Part shown: piece after piece, positions 18,342 through 27,937 of the stretch | Numbering within the stretch: the stretch's first letter is position 1 | How the letters are laid out: each line of letters begins with the position of its first letter | Assembly: GCA_023443625.1 (NCBI GenBank) | Contig: JAEZTQ010000105.1 | Span: 1 to 64,000, forward strand | Origin: Bacillota bacterium | GTDB lineage: Bacteria; Bacillota_A; Clostridia; Lachnospirales; Lachnospiraceae | DNA: 64,000 nt | Reading direction: 5' to 3' | Made by a program: the position numbers and the translations under genes | Notes under the pieces: generated by a model | Told to the model about the DNA's origin: nothing | The model's database searches: none | What the model saw: only the letters and a program-made list of their open reading frames with translations

Positions 18342-19610
18342 CTATTTTCTATGAGCCAGTTCAGTTGTAATGTCATTCCAGTCAAGACCACATTCCGCCA
18401 TAAGCACCATCAAATGATACAAATAATCAGCGATTTCATAACGCAGTTCCTCTGCACCAGGGTTTTTGGCTGCAATGGTTATCTCTGTGGCTTCTTCACC
18501 ACATTTTTTCAGTATTTTATCAATCCCCTTATCAAAGAGATAATTGGTATAAGACCCTTCCTTGGGATGTATTTTTCTATCCATAATAACATGATAGACA
18601 TCGTTGAATACATGGAGGGGGTTGGAATTGCTATATTCTTTTTTAATCAGCTCTTTATGGAAGCAGGACTGCTCACCGGTATGACAGGCAGGGCCTATCT
18701 GAAGAACTTTCGCTAGTATGGTATCCTGATCACAATCTAGACTTAACTCCTTCACATACTGAAAATGCCCGGAGGTTTCACCCTTTAACCAGAGCTTAGA
18801 ACGACTTCTGGAATAATAGGTCATTCTTCCACTGGCAATAGTCCTATTATAAGCTTCCTCATTCATATACGCAAGCATTAAAACCTCGTTGGTTCGATAA
18901 TCTTGCACGATTACGGGAATTAGTCCCAGGGCATCTAATTTAAATTCCTTAAAGGAAAGCTTACTTTCAAAGACATTTACATCTACCCCTTCCTCTTTTA
19001 GGGCATTCTTTACCTTCATGATATCTTTATTCTCAAAGAAATTCGTTGAAACGCCAATGACATTAGATAGGGAAATAATACCAAGGATATCATTTCGTAC
19101 TAAACTGTCTCTTATAATAACCTTCATCGGAGATTCTTCTATTCTCACTTTAACACTTGCTGATAAAGCCACATGCTTTAGCATTATAGTTTTAATCTCA
19201 TTACTCAATAAAGTCTGGCATAATTCTTCTCCCTCTGTATCAAGGTAGTCTGTCATGTCCAGTTCTACTATGATTTTATCAGCACCAAACCGACTGCTAG
19301 CCTCTTTTAATAAAGCCTTATCCTCTAAAGAGGAGTATTTTACCATAACCGCACCTGCACCAGTATAAACAGCTTTTTTGACATCCTCTAAACGCTTAAT
19401 AAAACAACCTATGGTAAAGGGGATATCAATTTCCTTTGACAGCTCTTTAGCAAGGGAAAAGAACTCCTCCCTGGATTTCTCATCTTTGGAATAATTATAT
19501 AAAAATAACTCATCTGCACCGCCGTAAGAATAGCTTTTTGCCAAATTCAATACATTGACAGGTATTTCACTTTCCGCATTAATATAGGGGATTATTTTCT
19601 TAGAAGACAT
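18342..19610 (-). CDS. hisIE: HisIE bifunctional enzyme with N-terminal degenerate HisF-like domain
   Basis: The C-terminal half is a standard HisIE: PR-AMP cyclohydrolase about residues 225-320 ([18 protein letters not shown], zinc residues in DCDQD and [11 protein letters not shown]) and PR-ATP pyrophosphohydrolase about 330-422 ([14 protein letters not shown]). The first 200 residues resemble His[12 protein letters not shown] aligns with KRIIPCLDV, followed by [28 protein letters not shown] and [12 protein letters not shown]. The catalytic Asp of the LDV segment is Asn here, and the GGGIR phosphate loop is lost. I infer a decayed or repurposed barrel. The ATG at 19610 has a GGAGG 11 bases upstream and nearly abuts the hisA stop. 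Confidence 0.88.
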   Translation of the reverse strand: MSSKKIIPYINAESEIPVNVLNLAKSYSYGGADELFLYNYSKDEKSREEFFSLAKELSKEIDIPFTIGCFIKRLEDVKKAVYTGAGAVMVKYSSLEDKALLKEASSRFGADKIIVELDMTDYLDTEGEELCQTLLSNEIKTIMLKHVALSASVKVRIEESPMKVIIRDSLVRNDILGIISLSNVIGVSTNFFENKDIMKVKNALKEEGVDVNVFESKLSFKEFKLDALGLIPVIVQDYRTNEVLMLAYMNEEAYNRTIASGRMTYYSRSRSKLWLKGETSGHFQYVKELSLDCDQDTILAKVLQIGPACHTGEQSCFHKELIKKEYSNSNPLHVFNDVYHVIMDRKIHPKEGSYTNYLFDKGIDKILKKCGEEATEITIAAKNPGAEELRYEIADYLYHLMVLMAECGLDWNDITTELAHRK

Positions 19611-19616
19611 TGGCAA

Positions 19617-20348
19617 TTATTCCTCCTGGCTCTTTTCAAATAAATTCACTGCTTTTTTTAGATCAACTTTATTCTCATATAAAGCTTTACCTATAATGGC
19701 TCCATATACCTTGGCTTCAGCAAGCATCTCAAGATCTTTCAGAGAGGAGACACCACCCGAGGCGATTATATCAAGGCCTGTGGCATCTGCCATTTCCTTT
19801 GTATGGGCAATATTAGGTCCCTGTAGCATTCCATCCTTAGATATATCTGTATATACAATGGTTTTAATACCAGATTTTTTCATCTCAAGAGCTAAGCTCA
19901 CCGCCTGATAATTACTAACCTTTTCCCAGCCTTCGATGGCTACCATTCCATCCTTAGCATCGATACCAATAACGATCCTTCTAGAACCAAAGGTAGTTAC
20001 TGCTTCTTTTATAAATGCAGGATCTTTAACTGCCTTTGTTCCGATAATAACTCGTTCAATTCCTAAATTTAATTTATTCTCAATATCCTTAATCGTACGA
20101 ATTCCCCCTCCAACTTGGATAGGAATTTGAACCTCAGATACTATTTCTTTGATAACCTCATCATTGACAGAATGGCCTACCAAAGCTCCATCCAGGTCTA
20201 CAATATGGATAAAGGAAGCCCCGCAAGCTTCCCACTGTTTTGCTATTTTTAGAGGTATATCAGAATACACTAAAACATCCTGAAAACTTCCTTGTCTTAA
20301 TCTAACACATTGTCCATTGCGAATATCAATTGCCGGAAATAATTTCAT
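19617..20348 (-). CDS. hisA: ProFAR isomerase HisA
   Basis: Isomerises ProFAR to PRFAR in histidine synthesis. The 243-residue barrel starts MKLFPAIDIRNGQCVRL and includes HIVDLDGALVGH, the phosphate loop QVGGGIRTIKDIENKL and the C-terminal IIASGGVSSLKDLE, with the catalytic Asp in AIDI and a second in TDISKDGM. The longer open frame upstream runs into hisB and is not used. The correct length and conserved residues make it distinct from the degenerate barrel fused to HisIE next to it. It ends just before the hisIE start. Confidence 0.96.
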   Translation of the reverse strand: MKLFPAIDIRNGQCVRLRQGSFQDVLVYSDIPLKIAKQWEACGASFIHIVDLDGALVGHSVNDEVIKEIVSEVQIPIQVGGGIRTIKDIENKLNLGIERVIIGTKAVKDPAFIKEAVTTFGSRRIVIGIDAKDGMVAIEGWEKVSNYQAVSLALEMKKSGIKTIVYTDISKDGMLQGPNIAHTKEMADATGLDIIASGGVSSLKDLEMLAEAKVYGAIIGKALYENKVDLKKAVNLFEKSQEE

Positions 20349-20376
20349 AGTTCGCCCTGCCTTTCTAATCAGTTCT

Positions 20377-20970
20377 CTAGTCGATGGAGCCTTTCGTAGA
20401 TAAGACTCCTTGAATGCGCTCGTCATAACTACAAGCTTCATCCAAAGCTTTTCCAAATGCTTTAAAAGCAGCTTCAATAATATGGTGATCATTACCACCA
20501 CTAAGCATCTTAATATGTAAATTCATACCTGCAGAATAGGACACTGCATAGAAGAATTCTTTAACCATATCAGTTTCCAAATATCCAACCTTATCTGATG
20601 AAAATTCCAAATCATAAACAAGATAGGGTCTGCCTGATAAGTCTATAGCACACAATATTAGGGTCTCATCCATAGGCAAGATAAAAGAACCGTAACGCTT
20701 AATTCCCTGCTTATCCCCCAGAGCACTTTTAATTGCTTGACCTAATACTATGCCAGTATCCTCTATGGTATGGTGGGAATCTACATAAAGATCACCTTTT
20801 ACATTCAGTTTTAAATCAAAAAAGCCGTGTCTGGTAAAGCTATCCAGCATATGGTTAAAAAATCCGATCCCCGTTTCAATCTGGCTTTTTCCGCTACCAT
20901 CCACAGAAAAATCCATATCAATTTCCGTTTCCTTGGTCTTTCTTTTTATCTCGGCATTTCTGTTACTCAT
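20377..20970 (-). CDS. hisB: Imidazoleglycerol-phosphate dehydratase
   Basis: Dehydrates IGP to imidazole-acetol phosphate. The 197-residue monofunctional enzyme (no phosphatase domain) has the manganese-binding motifs DSHHTIEDTGI near residue 65 and GGNDHHIIEAAFKAFGKAL near 160, and the GIGFFNHMLDSFTRHG segment. It lies between hisD and hisA in the operon. The histidinol-phosphate phosphatase and aminotransferase that follow this step are not encoded in the window. Confidence 0.97.
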   Translation of the reverse strand: MSNRNAEIKRKTKETEIDMDFSVDGSGKSQIETGIGFFNHMLDSFTRHGFFDLKLNVKGDLYVDSHHTIEDTGIVLGQAIKSALGDKQGIKRYGSFILPMDETLILCAIDLSGRPYLVYDLEFSSDKVGYLETDMVKEFFYAVSYSAGMNLHIKMLSGGNDHHIIEAAFKAFGKALDEACSYDERIQGVLSTKGSID

Positions 20971-21126
20971 CTGCTGTACCCCTCCTTTTAATAATTATAC
21001 AATATGAGCAATAAATGTCAAATGACTTTTAACATAACAATTCAGTTATTATCATGTCCCATCATAAATTAGTCTTTCCTAACATTATACCCTCTTATTG
21101 CTATATCATATTCGCCCTTTTCTTCC

Positions 21127-22416
21127 TTACTCAAATCTTACTGCGATGGAATTTGCATGGGCTGTCAGACCTTCGGATTCTGCAAAGGTTACTATATCCT
21201 TATAAATGGGCTCTAAAGCCTCTCTGGAATAAGAGATTATACTGGATTTTTTAATAAAGTCATCCACACTTAAAGGAGAGAAGAATTTGGCGGTTCCATT
21301 GGTGGGTAATACGTGATTTGGTCCAGCCATATAATCTCCCAGGGGTTCGCTGGAATATTCTCCGATAAAGATTGCTCCTGCATTCTTTATCTTGGTCATG
21401 ACCATAAAGGGATCCTTGGTCATAATCTCTAAATGCTCCGAAGCTATTTCATTGGCTGTATCAATGGCGTCTTGCATACTCTCGGCCACCATAATATATC
21501 CATAATTATCCAAGGAGGCTTGTAGTAGTTCCTTCCTTGATAACTGTGCCACAAACTTGTCTACTTCTTCAGAGACTTGCTCTGCCAACTCTTTGCTGGT
21601 TGTAATTAGTATAGAGGAAGCCAGCTCATCATGTTCTGCCTGGGAGAGTAGATCAGCGGCTATATATCTTGGATTAGCAGTTTCGTCAGCAAGAACCAGA
21701 ATTTCACTAGGCCCTGCTATGGAATCAATACTAACATGACCATAGACTGCTTTCTTAGCCAAGGCAACATAGATATTACCAGGACCAACAATCTTATCCA
21801 CTTTAGCAACACTTTCCGTACCATAGGCTAAAGCTCCAATGGCTTGGGCACCACCTATCTTATAAATCTCCGTTACTCCAGCTTCCTTAGCAGCAACCAA
21901 GGTTCCCGGGTTTACCTTGCCATCCCTTCCCGGCGGTGTTGTCATAGCAATTCGTTCTACGCCTGCTACCTTCGCAGGTATCACATTCATTAGAACAGAG
22001 GAAGGATAGGCTGCTTTCCCGCCTGGAACATAGACACCTACTGCAGATATGGGGGTTACCTTCTGTCCCAGGATAGTCCCCTGATCCGTTGTGTCAAACC
22101 AGCCATACTGCTTCTGCTTAGCATGATAGGCTTCAATATTAACAATTGCTTTACGGATAACCTCCAATACAGAAGGATCAACCTTGGTATAGGCTTCCTC
22201 AATCTCTTCCTTGGTAACGAGAATTGTATCCTGGGTCAAAACTGCCTTATCAAAACGTTCTGTATAATCAAATAAAGCTTCATCCTTTTTTTCTTTTACA
22301 TCTTTTAAGATTTTTGCCACAACCTCTGCATATTCCTCATATTGATTAGGGCTTCTCTTTAATAAATTATCAAGAATGTTCTTTTTGTTTTCTGTATTCA
22401 AAGTAATGATTCTCAT
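21127..22416 (-). CDS. hisD: Histidinol dehydrogenase
   Basis: Catalyses the two NAD-dependent oxidations from histidinol to histidine. The 429-residue protein has the typical VGVYVPGGKAAYPSSVLMNVIPAKVAGV region, the VDKIVGPGNIYVALAKKAVYGHVSIDSIAGPSEI signature near residue 230 and the QAEHDELASS zinc-site helix. The ATG at 22416 follows AAGGG, and a few upstream in-frame codons are not needed. It follows hisG with 33 bases between them. Confidence 0.97.
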   Translation of the reverse strand: MRIITLNTENKKNILDNLLKRSPNQYEEYAEVVAKILKDVKEKKDEALFDYTERFDKAVLTQDTILVTKEEIEEAYTKVDPSVLEVIRKAIVNIEAYHAKQKQYGWFDTTDQGTILGQKVTPISAVGVYVPGGKAAYPSSVLMNVIPAKVAGVERIAMTTPPGRDGKVNPGTLVAAKEAGVTEIYKIGGAQAIGALAYGTESVAKVDKIVGPGNIYVALAKKAVYGHVSIDSIAGPSEILVLADETANPRYIAADLLSQAEHDELASSILITTSKELAEQVSEEVDKFVAQLSRKELLQASLDNYGYIMVAESMQDAIDTANEIASEHLEIMTKDPFMVMTKIKNAGAIFIGEYSSEPLGDYMAGPNHVLPTNGTAKFFSPLSVDDFIKKSSIISYSREALEPIYKDIVTFAESEGLTAHANSIAVRFE

Positions 22417-22449
22417 CTTAATTCTTCCCTTCAAGGCGTATTTTTGTAT

Positions 22450-23097
22450 CTATTTACCAGTGGAAGCCAATTCCTTTAAATCTCTGATTATTTTCGTAAT
22501 GCGTTCATGCTCCATCTTCATACTTACTTCATTAACCACCATGCGAGCAGAAATATTACAGATTTCTTCTAGAACCTCTAGTCCATTCTCCTTTAAGGTA
22601 GAGCCAGTCTCTACAATATCTACGATTACTTCTGCCAATCCTACTATGGGTGCAAGTTCTATGGAGCCATTAAGCTTGATAATCTCAACGGTTTGATGCT
22701 TCTTATTATAGAAATAATCCTTAGCGATATTAGGATACTTTGTAGCCACACGAATTAATTCACCATGCTGTAATAATTCCTTTGCTAAGTTAGGTCCTGC
22801 AACGCACATTCTGCATTTACCAAGGCCTAAATCAACTACCTCATACATCTTTCTGCCTTCTTCTAAAATCGTATCCTTGCCCACAAATCCAATATCAGCA
22901 GCACCATATTCAACATATGTAGGAACATCATTGGCTTTTGCTAAGAAGAATTTTAATTTTAATTCCTCATTTACAAAAATTAATTTCCTTGAAGTTTTAT
23001 CCTTGATCTCCTCACAGGATATTCCTATTTTCTCAAGCATACCCAGTGTATTTAAAGCCAAACGGCCTTTTGCCAAAGCAATGGTAATATATCTCAT
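22450..23097 (-). CDS. hisG: ATP phosphoribosyltransferase catalytic subunit (short form)
   Basis: First step of histidine synthesis, joining ATP and PRPP. At 215 residues it is the short HisG form, lacking the C-terminal regulatory domain, so it needs HisZ for activity and feedback control. Seen: [35 protein letters not shown], and the PRPP-binding segment [21 protein letters not shown]. The ATG at 23097 is ten bases after AAAGG. hisZ lies 148 bases upstream, consistent with an octameric HisG-HisZ complex. Confidence 0.96.
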   Translation of the reverse strand: MRYITIALAKGRLALNTLGMLEKIGISCEEIKDKTSRKLIFVNEELKLKFFLAKANDVPTYVEYGAADIGFVGKDTILEEGRKMYEVVDLGLGKCRMCVAGPNLAKELLQHGELIRVATKYPNIAKDYFYNKKHQTVEIIKLNGSIELAPIVGLAEVIVDIVETGSTLKENGLEVLEEICNISARMVVNEVSMKMEHERITKIIRDLKELASTGK

Positions 23098-23245
23098 CCC
23101 CACTCATCCTTTCATCTTATTTATTTTAGGTAATTACCATACTATATTGAATGTCTTGTGTACACAACAGATACACATCCCTTCGCAGCAACCCTCCCTG
23201 GCCTATAATAATTTATGGCTTAGGAGCTTCCTTTTATTAGATATT

Positions 23246-24508
23246 CTACTGTAGAAATTCCTTCATCTGTGCCACTTGTATGGTTCCATCAGCAATATTT
23301 TGCACCTTAATATCAGAATCATTATCAAGATATAATATACCACCCATATTCATCCGTTTTGCATAGTTAAAAATATCTTCCGTATCAAAATCGCCCTTGG
23401 ACTTCTGTAGAATAGTATTAATTTCATTCTTACGAAAATGATTTGCCAAAGCAATAGCCTTCTTGCGATATTCTATTTTATATATAATCAGTGTATCTGC
23501 TGCTATCGGTTCTGGTAGAAGCTTTTGTCTAGATAGTGCCAGCATAAGTTGATCAATAACAATTACAAGACCTATTGCCGGTGCCTCTTTGCCAAACTGT
23601 CCAATGAGATTATCATAGCGTCCTCCAGTTGCAACGGCATCCCCAGTACCATAAGTATAGGCATTAAAAATAATACCTGTATAATAGTTATATTTACTTA
23701 ACATACCTAGATCAAAGGATACATATTTCTCATAGCCATATTCTCTCAAAATCTCATAAAGCTTCTCCAAACGATGAATGGCCTTGTTAGCACGGGGGTT
23801 TGCGGTCAACTCCTTTGCCAGAGATAGGGTATCCAAGGTTCCAAAGAGTTCTGATAACTTAAGAAACACCTCTTTTTGCTCCCTGCTCATATCCTTTTTC
23901 ATTATTATCTCTTCAACGCCAAACATATTCTTCTTCTGTATAAGTTCACGCAATTTAATGACTTCTTCTTCCTCTTCAAAGCCTGCCTCATCAACTAAAG
24001 CACGAAAGAAATCTGCATCTCCGATTTCTAGTTGGAACTCTTTAAGCCCTGATTGCAATAATAAGTCAATGGTTAATGCCAGCATCTCTGCATCTGCTTC
24101 AATACTATCATCATTAATAAGCTCTGCCCCTAGTTGGGTTACTTCCTTTAACTTACCTTGATAACTGGTGTTGTTAATAAAGGTATTACCCATATATCCT
24201 AAACGAATGGGCAGATTCTCTTCTTTATAATACTTAGCTGCACAACGAGCAATGGAGGGCGTAATATCCGGACGCAGAACTAGGGTATTACCATCCCGGT
24301 CAAAGAATTTATACATATCCTTAGAGGCAACCGTTCCTCGCTCCTGACTGAATATATCAAAAAATTCAAAGCTTGGAGTCTGTATATCGCGAAAGCCATA
24401 ACGTTCCAGCACATGATGGAGGTTTCTCTGCAACGTTAATTTTGTTGCACATTCTAAATTATAGATATCTCTTACTCCCTCAGGTGTATGTAGTAATTTT
24501 TCCTTCAT
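23246..24508 (-). CDS. hisZ: ATP phosphoribosyltransferase regulatory subunit
   Basis: A 420-residue HisS-like protein at the head of the histidine operon. Class II motifs are present (LHTPEGVRDIYNLECATK, DRDGNTLVLRPDITPSIARCAAK, ATGGRYDNLIGQFGKEAPAIG), but the context, with short-form hisG next, and weak conservation of the tRNA-binding C-terminal part identify it as HisZ rather than histidyl-tRNA synthetase. It binds histidine and controls HisG. The ATG at 24508 is 12 bases after AAAGG; a TTG slightly upstream is too close to that site. It is preceded by a consensus promoter and a short leader with a possible hairpin. Confidence 0.9.
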   Translation of the reverse strand: MKEKLLHTPEGVRDIYNLECATKLTLQRNLHHVLERYGFRDIQTPSFEFFDIFSQERGTVASKDMYKFFDRDGNTLVLRPDITPSIARCAAKYYKEENLPIRLGYMGNTFINNTSYQGKLKEVTQLGAELINDDSIEADAEMLALTIDLLLQSGLKEFQLEIGDADFFRALVDEAGFEEEEEVIKLRELIQKKNMFGVEEIIMKKDMSREQKEVFLKLSELFGTLDTLSLAKELTANPRANKAIHRLEKLYEILREYGYEKYVSFDLGMLSKYNYYTGIIFNAYTYGTGDAVATGGRYDNLIGQFGKEAPAIGLVIVIDQLMLALSRQKLLPEPIAADTLIIYKIEYRKKAIALANHFRKNEINTILQKSKGDFDTEDIFNYAKRMNMGGILYLDNDSDIKVQNIADGTIQVAQMKEFLQ

Positions 24509-24545
24509 AAATAACACCAAGCCTTTCTTGAAAATAATTTAATGT

Positions 24546-24596
24546 TTAGCAAAGTTCACTTCATTCTGGTAACGTGATAATTCGCTACCACGCTAA
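24546..24596 (-). promoter_or_regulatory. Possible leader hairpin of the his operon
   Basis: In the roughly 95-base leader between promoter and hisZ, TTAGC (24592-24596) pairs with GCTAA (24546-24550), with an inner GGTA/TACC. It has no long U-run and is too short for a complete T-box. A regulatory role is only a suggestion. Confidence 0.35.
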
Positions 24597-24608
24597 TATA
24601 ATTAGCTC

Positions 24609-24637
24609 ATTATAATTTATTCCAGTTCCTATGTCAA
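24609..24637 (-). promoter_or_regulatory. Sigma-A promoter of the histidine operon
   Basis: On the minus strand TTGACA (24632-24637) and TATAAT (24609-24614) are both perfect consensus hexamers, with a 17-base spacer. They lie about 100 bases upstream of hisZ and downstream of the neighbouring gene's terminator. Confidence 0.88.
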
Positions 24638-24699
24638 TGATAATTTTAAAAGATATTAAAATTCTCTGATAATCGTCGATAATCTTAAAAGATATTAAA

Positions 24700-24736
24700 A
24701 TTCCTGTTAATAACGTAAGACGATACTAACAGGAAT
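24700..24736 (-). terminator. Terminator of the prolyl-tRNA editing protein gene
   Basis: ATTCCTGTTA and TAACAGGAAT form a 10-bp stem with a 17-base loop directly after the gene, followed on the minus strand by TTTAATATCTTTT. It separates this gene from the his promoter. Confidence 0.65.
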
Positions 24737-24745
24737 AATAAATAA

Positions 24746-25294
24746 TTATAGTTCTACCAATATAGGCTTATGCTTCACATAGGGAAGAAATTTATCTAAG
24801 ATATCTGCTGTTTTCAATTTAATGCTTGAAGTATTGACACAGGGATGACAACCTATGTATTCCTCCTGTATCACTTCTTTATCAATCAGAAGTTGCACCT
24901 GATTCTCTTTATCATTCATGAGTCCCATAATACTAACAGAACCCGGTGTAATATCCAGATATTTTTCCATATATTCAGACGGAGCAAAGGACAGACGAGG
25001 AGAATTAATCTGAGCCGACAAATCTTTGGTTTTAAATACTTTACTACCCGGTATCAGCAAGAGGTAGAATTTCGTTTTCTGGGCATTGCACAGAAATAAA
25101 TTCTTACAGATTTCTATCTCCAATAACTGATCAACTTCATGACAATCCTCAATTGTTGCGGTTGCTTCATGATCCAGCCTAATAAATGGTATAGATAACT
25201 TTTCTAAAACATCATAAGTTCTATTCTCTTTCCCTATTCTGGTGTTGGTATCGGGCCTTGTGGTATAAAGGACTCGGTCAATAAATATTCCCAT
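24746..25294 (-). CDS. YbaK/ProX family prolyl-tRNA editing protein
   Basis: A 182-residue stand-alone editing domain of the ProX type, which hydrolyses mis-acylated Ala-tRNA-Pro or related species in trans. Seen: TYDVLEKLSIPFIRLDHEATATIEDC near the N terminus, CNAQKTKFYLLLIPGSKVFKTKDLS around residue 70 (the conserved Lys of the family is in KTK), the GSVSIMGLMNDKENQVQLLID segment and the GCHPCVNTSSIKLKTADIL ending. The ATG at 25294 follows AGGAGAAAGGTG. It lies 20 bases downstream of recU. Confidence 0.9.
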   Translation of the reverse strand: MGIFIDRVLYTTRPDTNTRIGKENRTYDVLEKLSIPFIRLDHEATATIEDCHEVDQLLEIEICKNLFLCNAQKTKFYLLLIPGSKVFKTKDLSAQINSPRLSFAPSEYMEKYLDITPGSVSIMGLMNDKENQVQLLIDKEVIQEEYIGCHPCVNTSSIKLKTADILDKFLPYVKHKPILVEL

Positions 25295-25314
25295 AACTAT
25301 CACCTTTCTCCTAT

Positions 25315-25857
25315 TTAACTTATGTAATCTCTATGTTCCAAATCCCTCTTAAGTTGATCCAGATAATGGACACAGCATCCCCGAACCATGGATATCTCAA
25401 AGGAATTATCCAGTTCATCATAGCGAAAGCTCTTTCTACCACCATTCACTGCTCTTTGCCAGAACTCATTAAGCTTCTCATAAGTTAAATAATAATAGAC
25501 ATCGTATTTTTTATAATATATTAATAAAAAAGCTATCCCCTTCTGCTTTTCAAATTCCTTCATAAAGGTAATCTGATGCTCATGTACATTGTTCATACTA
25601 AAGGTATCAACGGCACATTCCTTGGCATCAAAACAAACAGGAATTCCCTGTACTACCCCGATATAATCCACTGTACTCTTTTGTTCGAAATATGCAAGGG
25701 TTATATGTCTGTTTTCTTTATCTATATTGATTGGTGTTATTGGTGTTGGTACCTTTTGAATTAAGGCCAATCCTTTCTCACGGTATTTGCTGTTAGTCAT
25801 ATTAATCATTTCCTCCAGCATTGAACCTCTTAATCCTCTAGAATTCCATGACGGCAT
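25315..25857 (-). CDS. recU: Holliday junction resolvase RecU
   Basis: A 180-residue Firmicutes Holliday-junction nuclease. Seen: NSRGLRGSMLEEMINMTNSKYRE at the N terminus, the active-site series around TVDYIGVVQGIPVCFDAKEC (acidic residues plus Lys), an acidic Glu in HEHQITFMKEFEKQKG and YLTYEKLNEFW. It cleaves four-way junctions during recombination and chromosome segregation. In Bacillus it neighbours a penicillin-binding protein gene. Here it lies between the ProX-like gene and a pseudouridine synthase instead. Confidence 0.93.
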   Translation of the reverse strand: MPSWNSRGLRGSMLEEMINMTNSKYREKGLALIQKVPTPITPINIDKENRHITLAYFEQKSTVDYIGVVQGIPVCFDAKECAVDTFSMNNVHEHQITFMKEFEKQKGIAFLLIYYKKYDVYYYLTYEKLNEFWQRAVNGGRKSFRYDELDNSFEISMVRGCCVHYLDQLKRDLEHRDYIS

Positions 25858-25889
25858 GTTAAACCTCCTTATAACTAACCATAATGATC

Positions 25890-26912
25890 TTATAGTAATT
25901 CGAATAAATCCTTCTTAATCCTTAGAAATAACTCTGGTTCTTTCGCTGTAAATTCTTTCTCTGATAAATAGGAAAGTTCACCCTCAATCACAGGAAATAC
26001 CATGCGGTAAGAATGGAGTAGCTGATGGGTCAAACCATAACCCTTCTTAAAATAATGATTGGTCTTTTGATTACCATATTTATAATCACCCAATATAGGA
26101 TTCCCAATACTGGCCAGATGAGCCCTGATTTGATGAGAGCGACCTGTAATTAATTTTACTAAAAGCAAAGTATAACTACCTGAAGGTTCTTCCTCCTCTG
26201 TTGAAAAAGTATTTTTCTTAACTTTATCCTTGGAATAGGCAATGGGCTCATATTCAGTACAGATATATTCACTATCTTCTACTTGGCTATTAAAGATTTT
26301 AACCAGATTTTTGTCTTCATTCTTTGTCAAATAGCCTTCAATCCGCTTTTTCTCTTTAATTTTTCCTTTAACAATACAAAGGTAATACTTATTTAAGGTA
26401 CGATTCTTTAAAATTCTAGCCATTTCCTGTAGCCCTAAAAGGGATTTACCAGCTATCAAAATTCCACCTGTATTACGATCGAGACGATTACATATTCCTG
26501 GTTTAAAGCTTATTAGCTGCTCCTTGGTAATCTGTTTTGAACACAATAAATAAGATATAACATATTCCACCATAGAGATATCCTCTTTTTTTGCTTTCTG
26601 AGACAAAACCCCCAGGGGCTTATTTATTATGAGAATATGATTATCTTCATATATTATGTCAAGATCTGTTTCTACTTCTGTAGTACTTACAGCTTCGCTG
26701 AATTGCTCTATTGTTTCATCGGATAAAAAGAGCTTAATCTCATCCTGGAGAGCTAGTTTTTCCGAACCATCTGCTTTTTTGCCGTTGAGGGTAATATTCT
26801 TTTTACGAAGCATTTTATAGATAAAGCTTTTTGGTGCTTTATTTAAAAGCTTGGACAATAACTTATCCAGCCTCTGCCCCGCTTCATTTTGTTGTACATA
26901 AAACTGTTTCAT
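25890..26912 (-). CDS. RluA-family 23S rRNA pseudouridine synthase
   Basis: A 340-residue RNA-modifying enzyme. An S4 RNA-binding domain occupies residues 1-80 (AGQRLDKLLSKLLNKAPKSFIYKMLRKKNITLNGKK). The catalytic domain begins near residue 90 with LDIIYEDNHILIINKPLGVLSQ and carries the active-site motif GICNRLDRNTGGILIAGK, in which the Asp is the nucleophile, and TGRSHQIRAHLASIGNPILGD. It is probably a RluC/RluD-type enzyme acting on 23S rRNA. The exact target base is not known. Confidence 0.92.
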   Translation of the reverse strand: MKQFYVQQNEAGQRLDKLLSKLLNKAPKSFIYKMLRKKNITLNGKKADGSEKLALQDEIKLFLSDETIEQFSEAVSTTEVETDLDIIYEDNHILIINKPLGVLSQKAKKEDISMVEYVISYLLCSKQITKEQLISFKPGICNRLDRNTGGILIAGKSLLGLQEMARILKNRTLNKYYLCIVKGKIKEKKRIEGYLTKNEDKNLVKIFNSQVEDSEYICTEYEPIAYSKDKVKKNTFSTEEEEPSGSYTLLLVKLITGRSHQIRAHLASIGNPILGDYKYGNQKTNHYFKKGYGLTHQLLHSYRMVFPVIEGELSYLSEKEFTAKEPELFLRIKKDLFELL

Positions 26913-27010
26913 ATAAACTCCAATCTTTCTACAATGTTAGAACAAGATAGAAGGTAGGAATTCTAGCCTCATCTTTCCATGACCATATGCAATGGTAATA
27001 AACCTTCTAT

Positions 27011-27667
27011 TTATTTACCGTCTAGATGGACTTCCTTCATAGAGTGTACAAAATAATCTGCTAGTTTAATTTTCTCTTCTTGTTCTTTGACGGAATATTC
27101 ATCATAGACTGCACAGACTTTCATATTTGCATTTTTACCAGCCATAACACCTATGAGAATGTCCTCAAAGACCAAACATCTCAATGGGTCTACCTTTAAA
27201 TCTTCTGCCACCAATAGATAAATGTCCGGTGATGGCTTCCCCTTAGCCACTTCACAAGAGGTTCTGATTGAATCGAAATATTTCTCCATCTCATGTCTCT
27301 CAATAATTAAATCCACCAGCATCCTAGAATTGCTGGTAGCAATTCCCGTTGGTATATTTCGTTCTTTCAAGTATTTTAAAAAAGAGATAACCCCTTCCTT
27401 TACCTGAACCTCATTTAAGTACTTATCCCAAGCCATCTTATTCCAATCGCTCTTTATCTGATCTAAGCTATCTGGTAAGTCAAATCGCTTCTTGAAATAA
27501 CATGCTGTCTCAGTAAAACTCATTCCCTCTATCTTCTTCTGAAGATCATCAGGTAATTCAATACTAAAACGTTCTAAATATTCCCTATCTATACTTTCCC
27601 ACATCCACATAGAATCTATCAGGGTTCCATCTAAATCAAAGATTACAGCATCTATATCCTTTAACAT
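27011..27667 (-). CDS. HAD-superfamily hydrolase (beta-phosphoglucomutase-like subfamily)
   Basis: A 218-residue HAD phosphatase. Motif I is IFDLDGTLIDSMWMWESIDREYL at the N terminus, motif II is GIATSNSR near residue 112, motif III is the Lys in VAKGKPSPDIYLL, and motif IV is VFEDILIGVMAGKNA. The cap domain inserted after motif I is typical of the beta-PGM-like group. The substrate cannot be named. It follows the RluA-like gene by transcription order, and an AT-rich minisatellite lies just upstream. Confidence 0.9.
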   Translation of the reverse strand: MLKDIDAVIFDLDGTLIDSMWMWESIDREYLERFSIELPDDLQKKIEGMSFTETACYFKKRFDLPDSLDQIKSDWNKMAWDKYLNEVQVKEGVISFLKYLKERNIPTGIATSNSRMLVDLIIERHEMEKYFDSIRTSCEVAKGKPSPDIYLLVAEDLKVDPLRCLVFEDILIGVMAGKNANMKVCAVYDEYSVKEQEEKIKLADYFVHSMKEVHLDGK

Positions 27668-27700
27668 AAGTTCTCCTCAAGCATATATAATAATATTTTT

Positions 27701-27819
27701 TATCTACATCAGTTTTATATATATCTACATAAGTTTTTTAGTATCTACATTTGTTTTATAATATCTATATTAGTTTTTTATATCTATATTAGTTTTTCAT
27801 TTCTACATTAATTTTTTAG
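27701..27819. repeat. AT-rich minisatellite, six ~20-bp units
   Basis: Six degenerate head-to-tail copies of TATCTACATTAGTTTTTTA (19-21 bases each) fill the gap between the rsuA-like gene and the HAD gene. No gene or obvious promoter is seen inside the array. Confidence 0.75.
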
Positions 27820-27937
27820 CATTCTATACAATTTAAGAGTATTTTAGCCAATATAATCTTTACTGGATTACTCACCTCTATAGATATCCTCCTCGTAAAA
27901 GATAGCTTTTACTACAAGAGATAATACACTTAATTAG

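Noticed and set aside
24508..24640. T-box riboswitch before hisZ (a GTGGTAGCG string resembles part of a T-box).
   Set aside because: The leader is too short for a specifier stem, and no terminator with a U-run follows.
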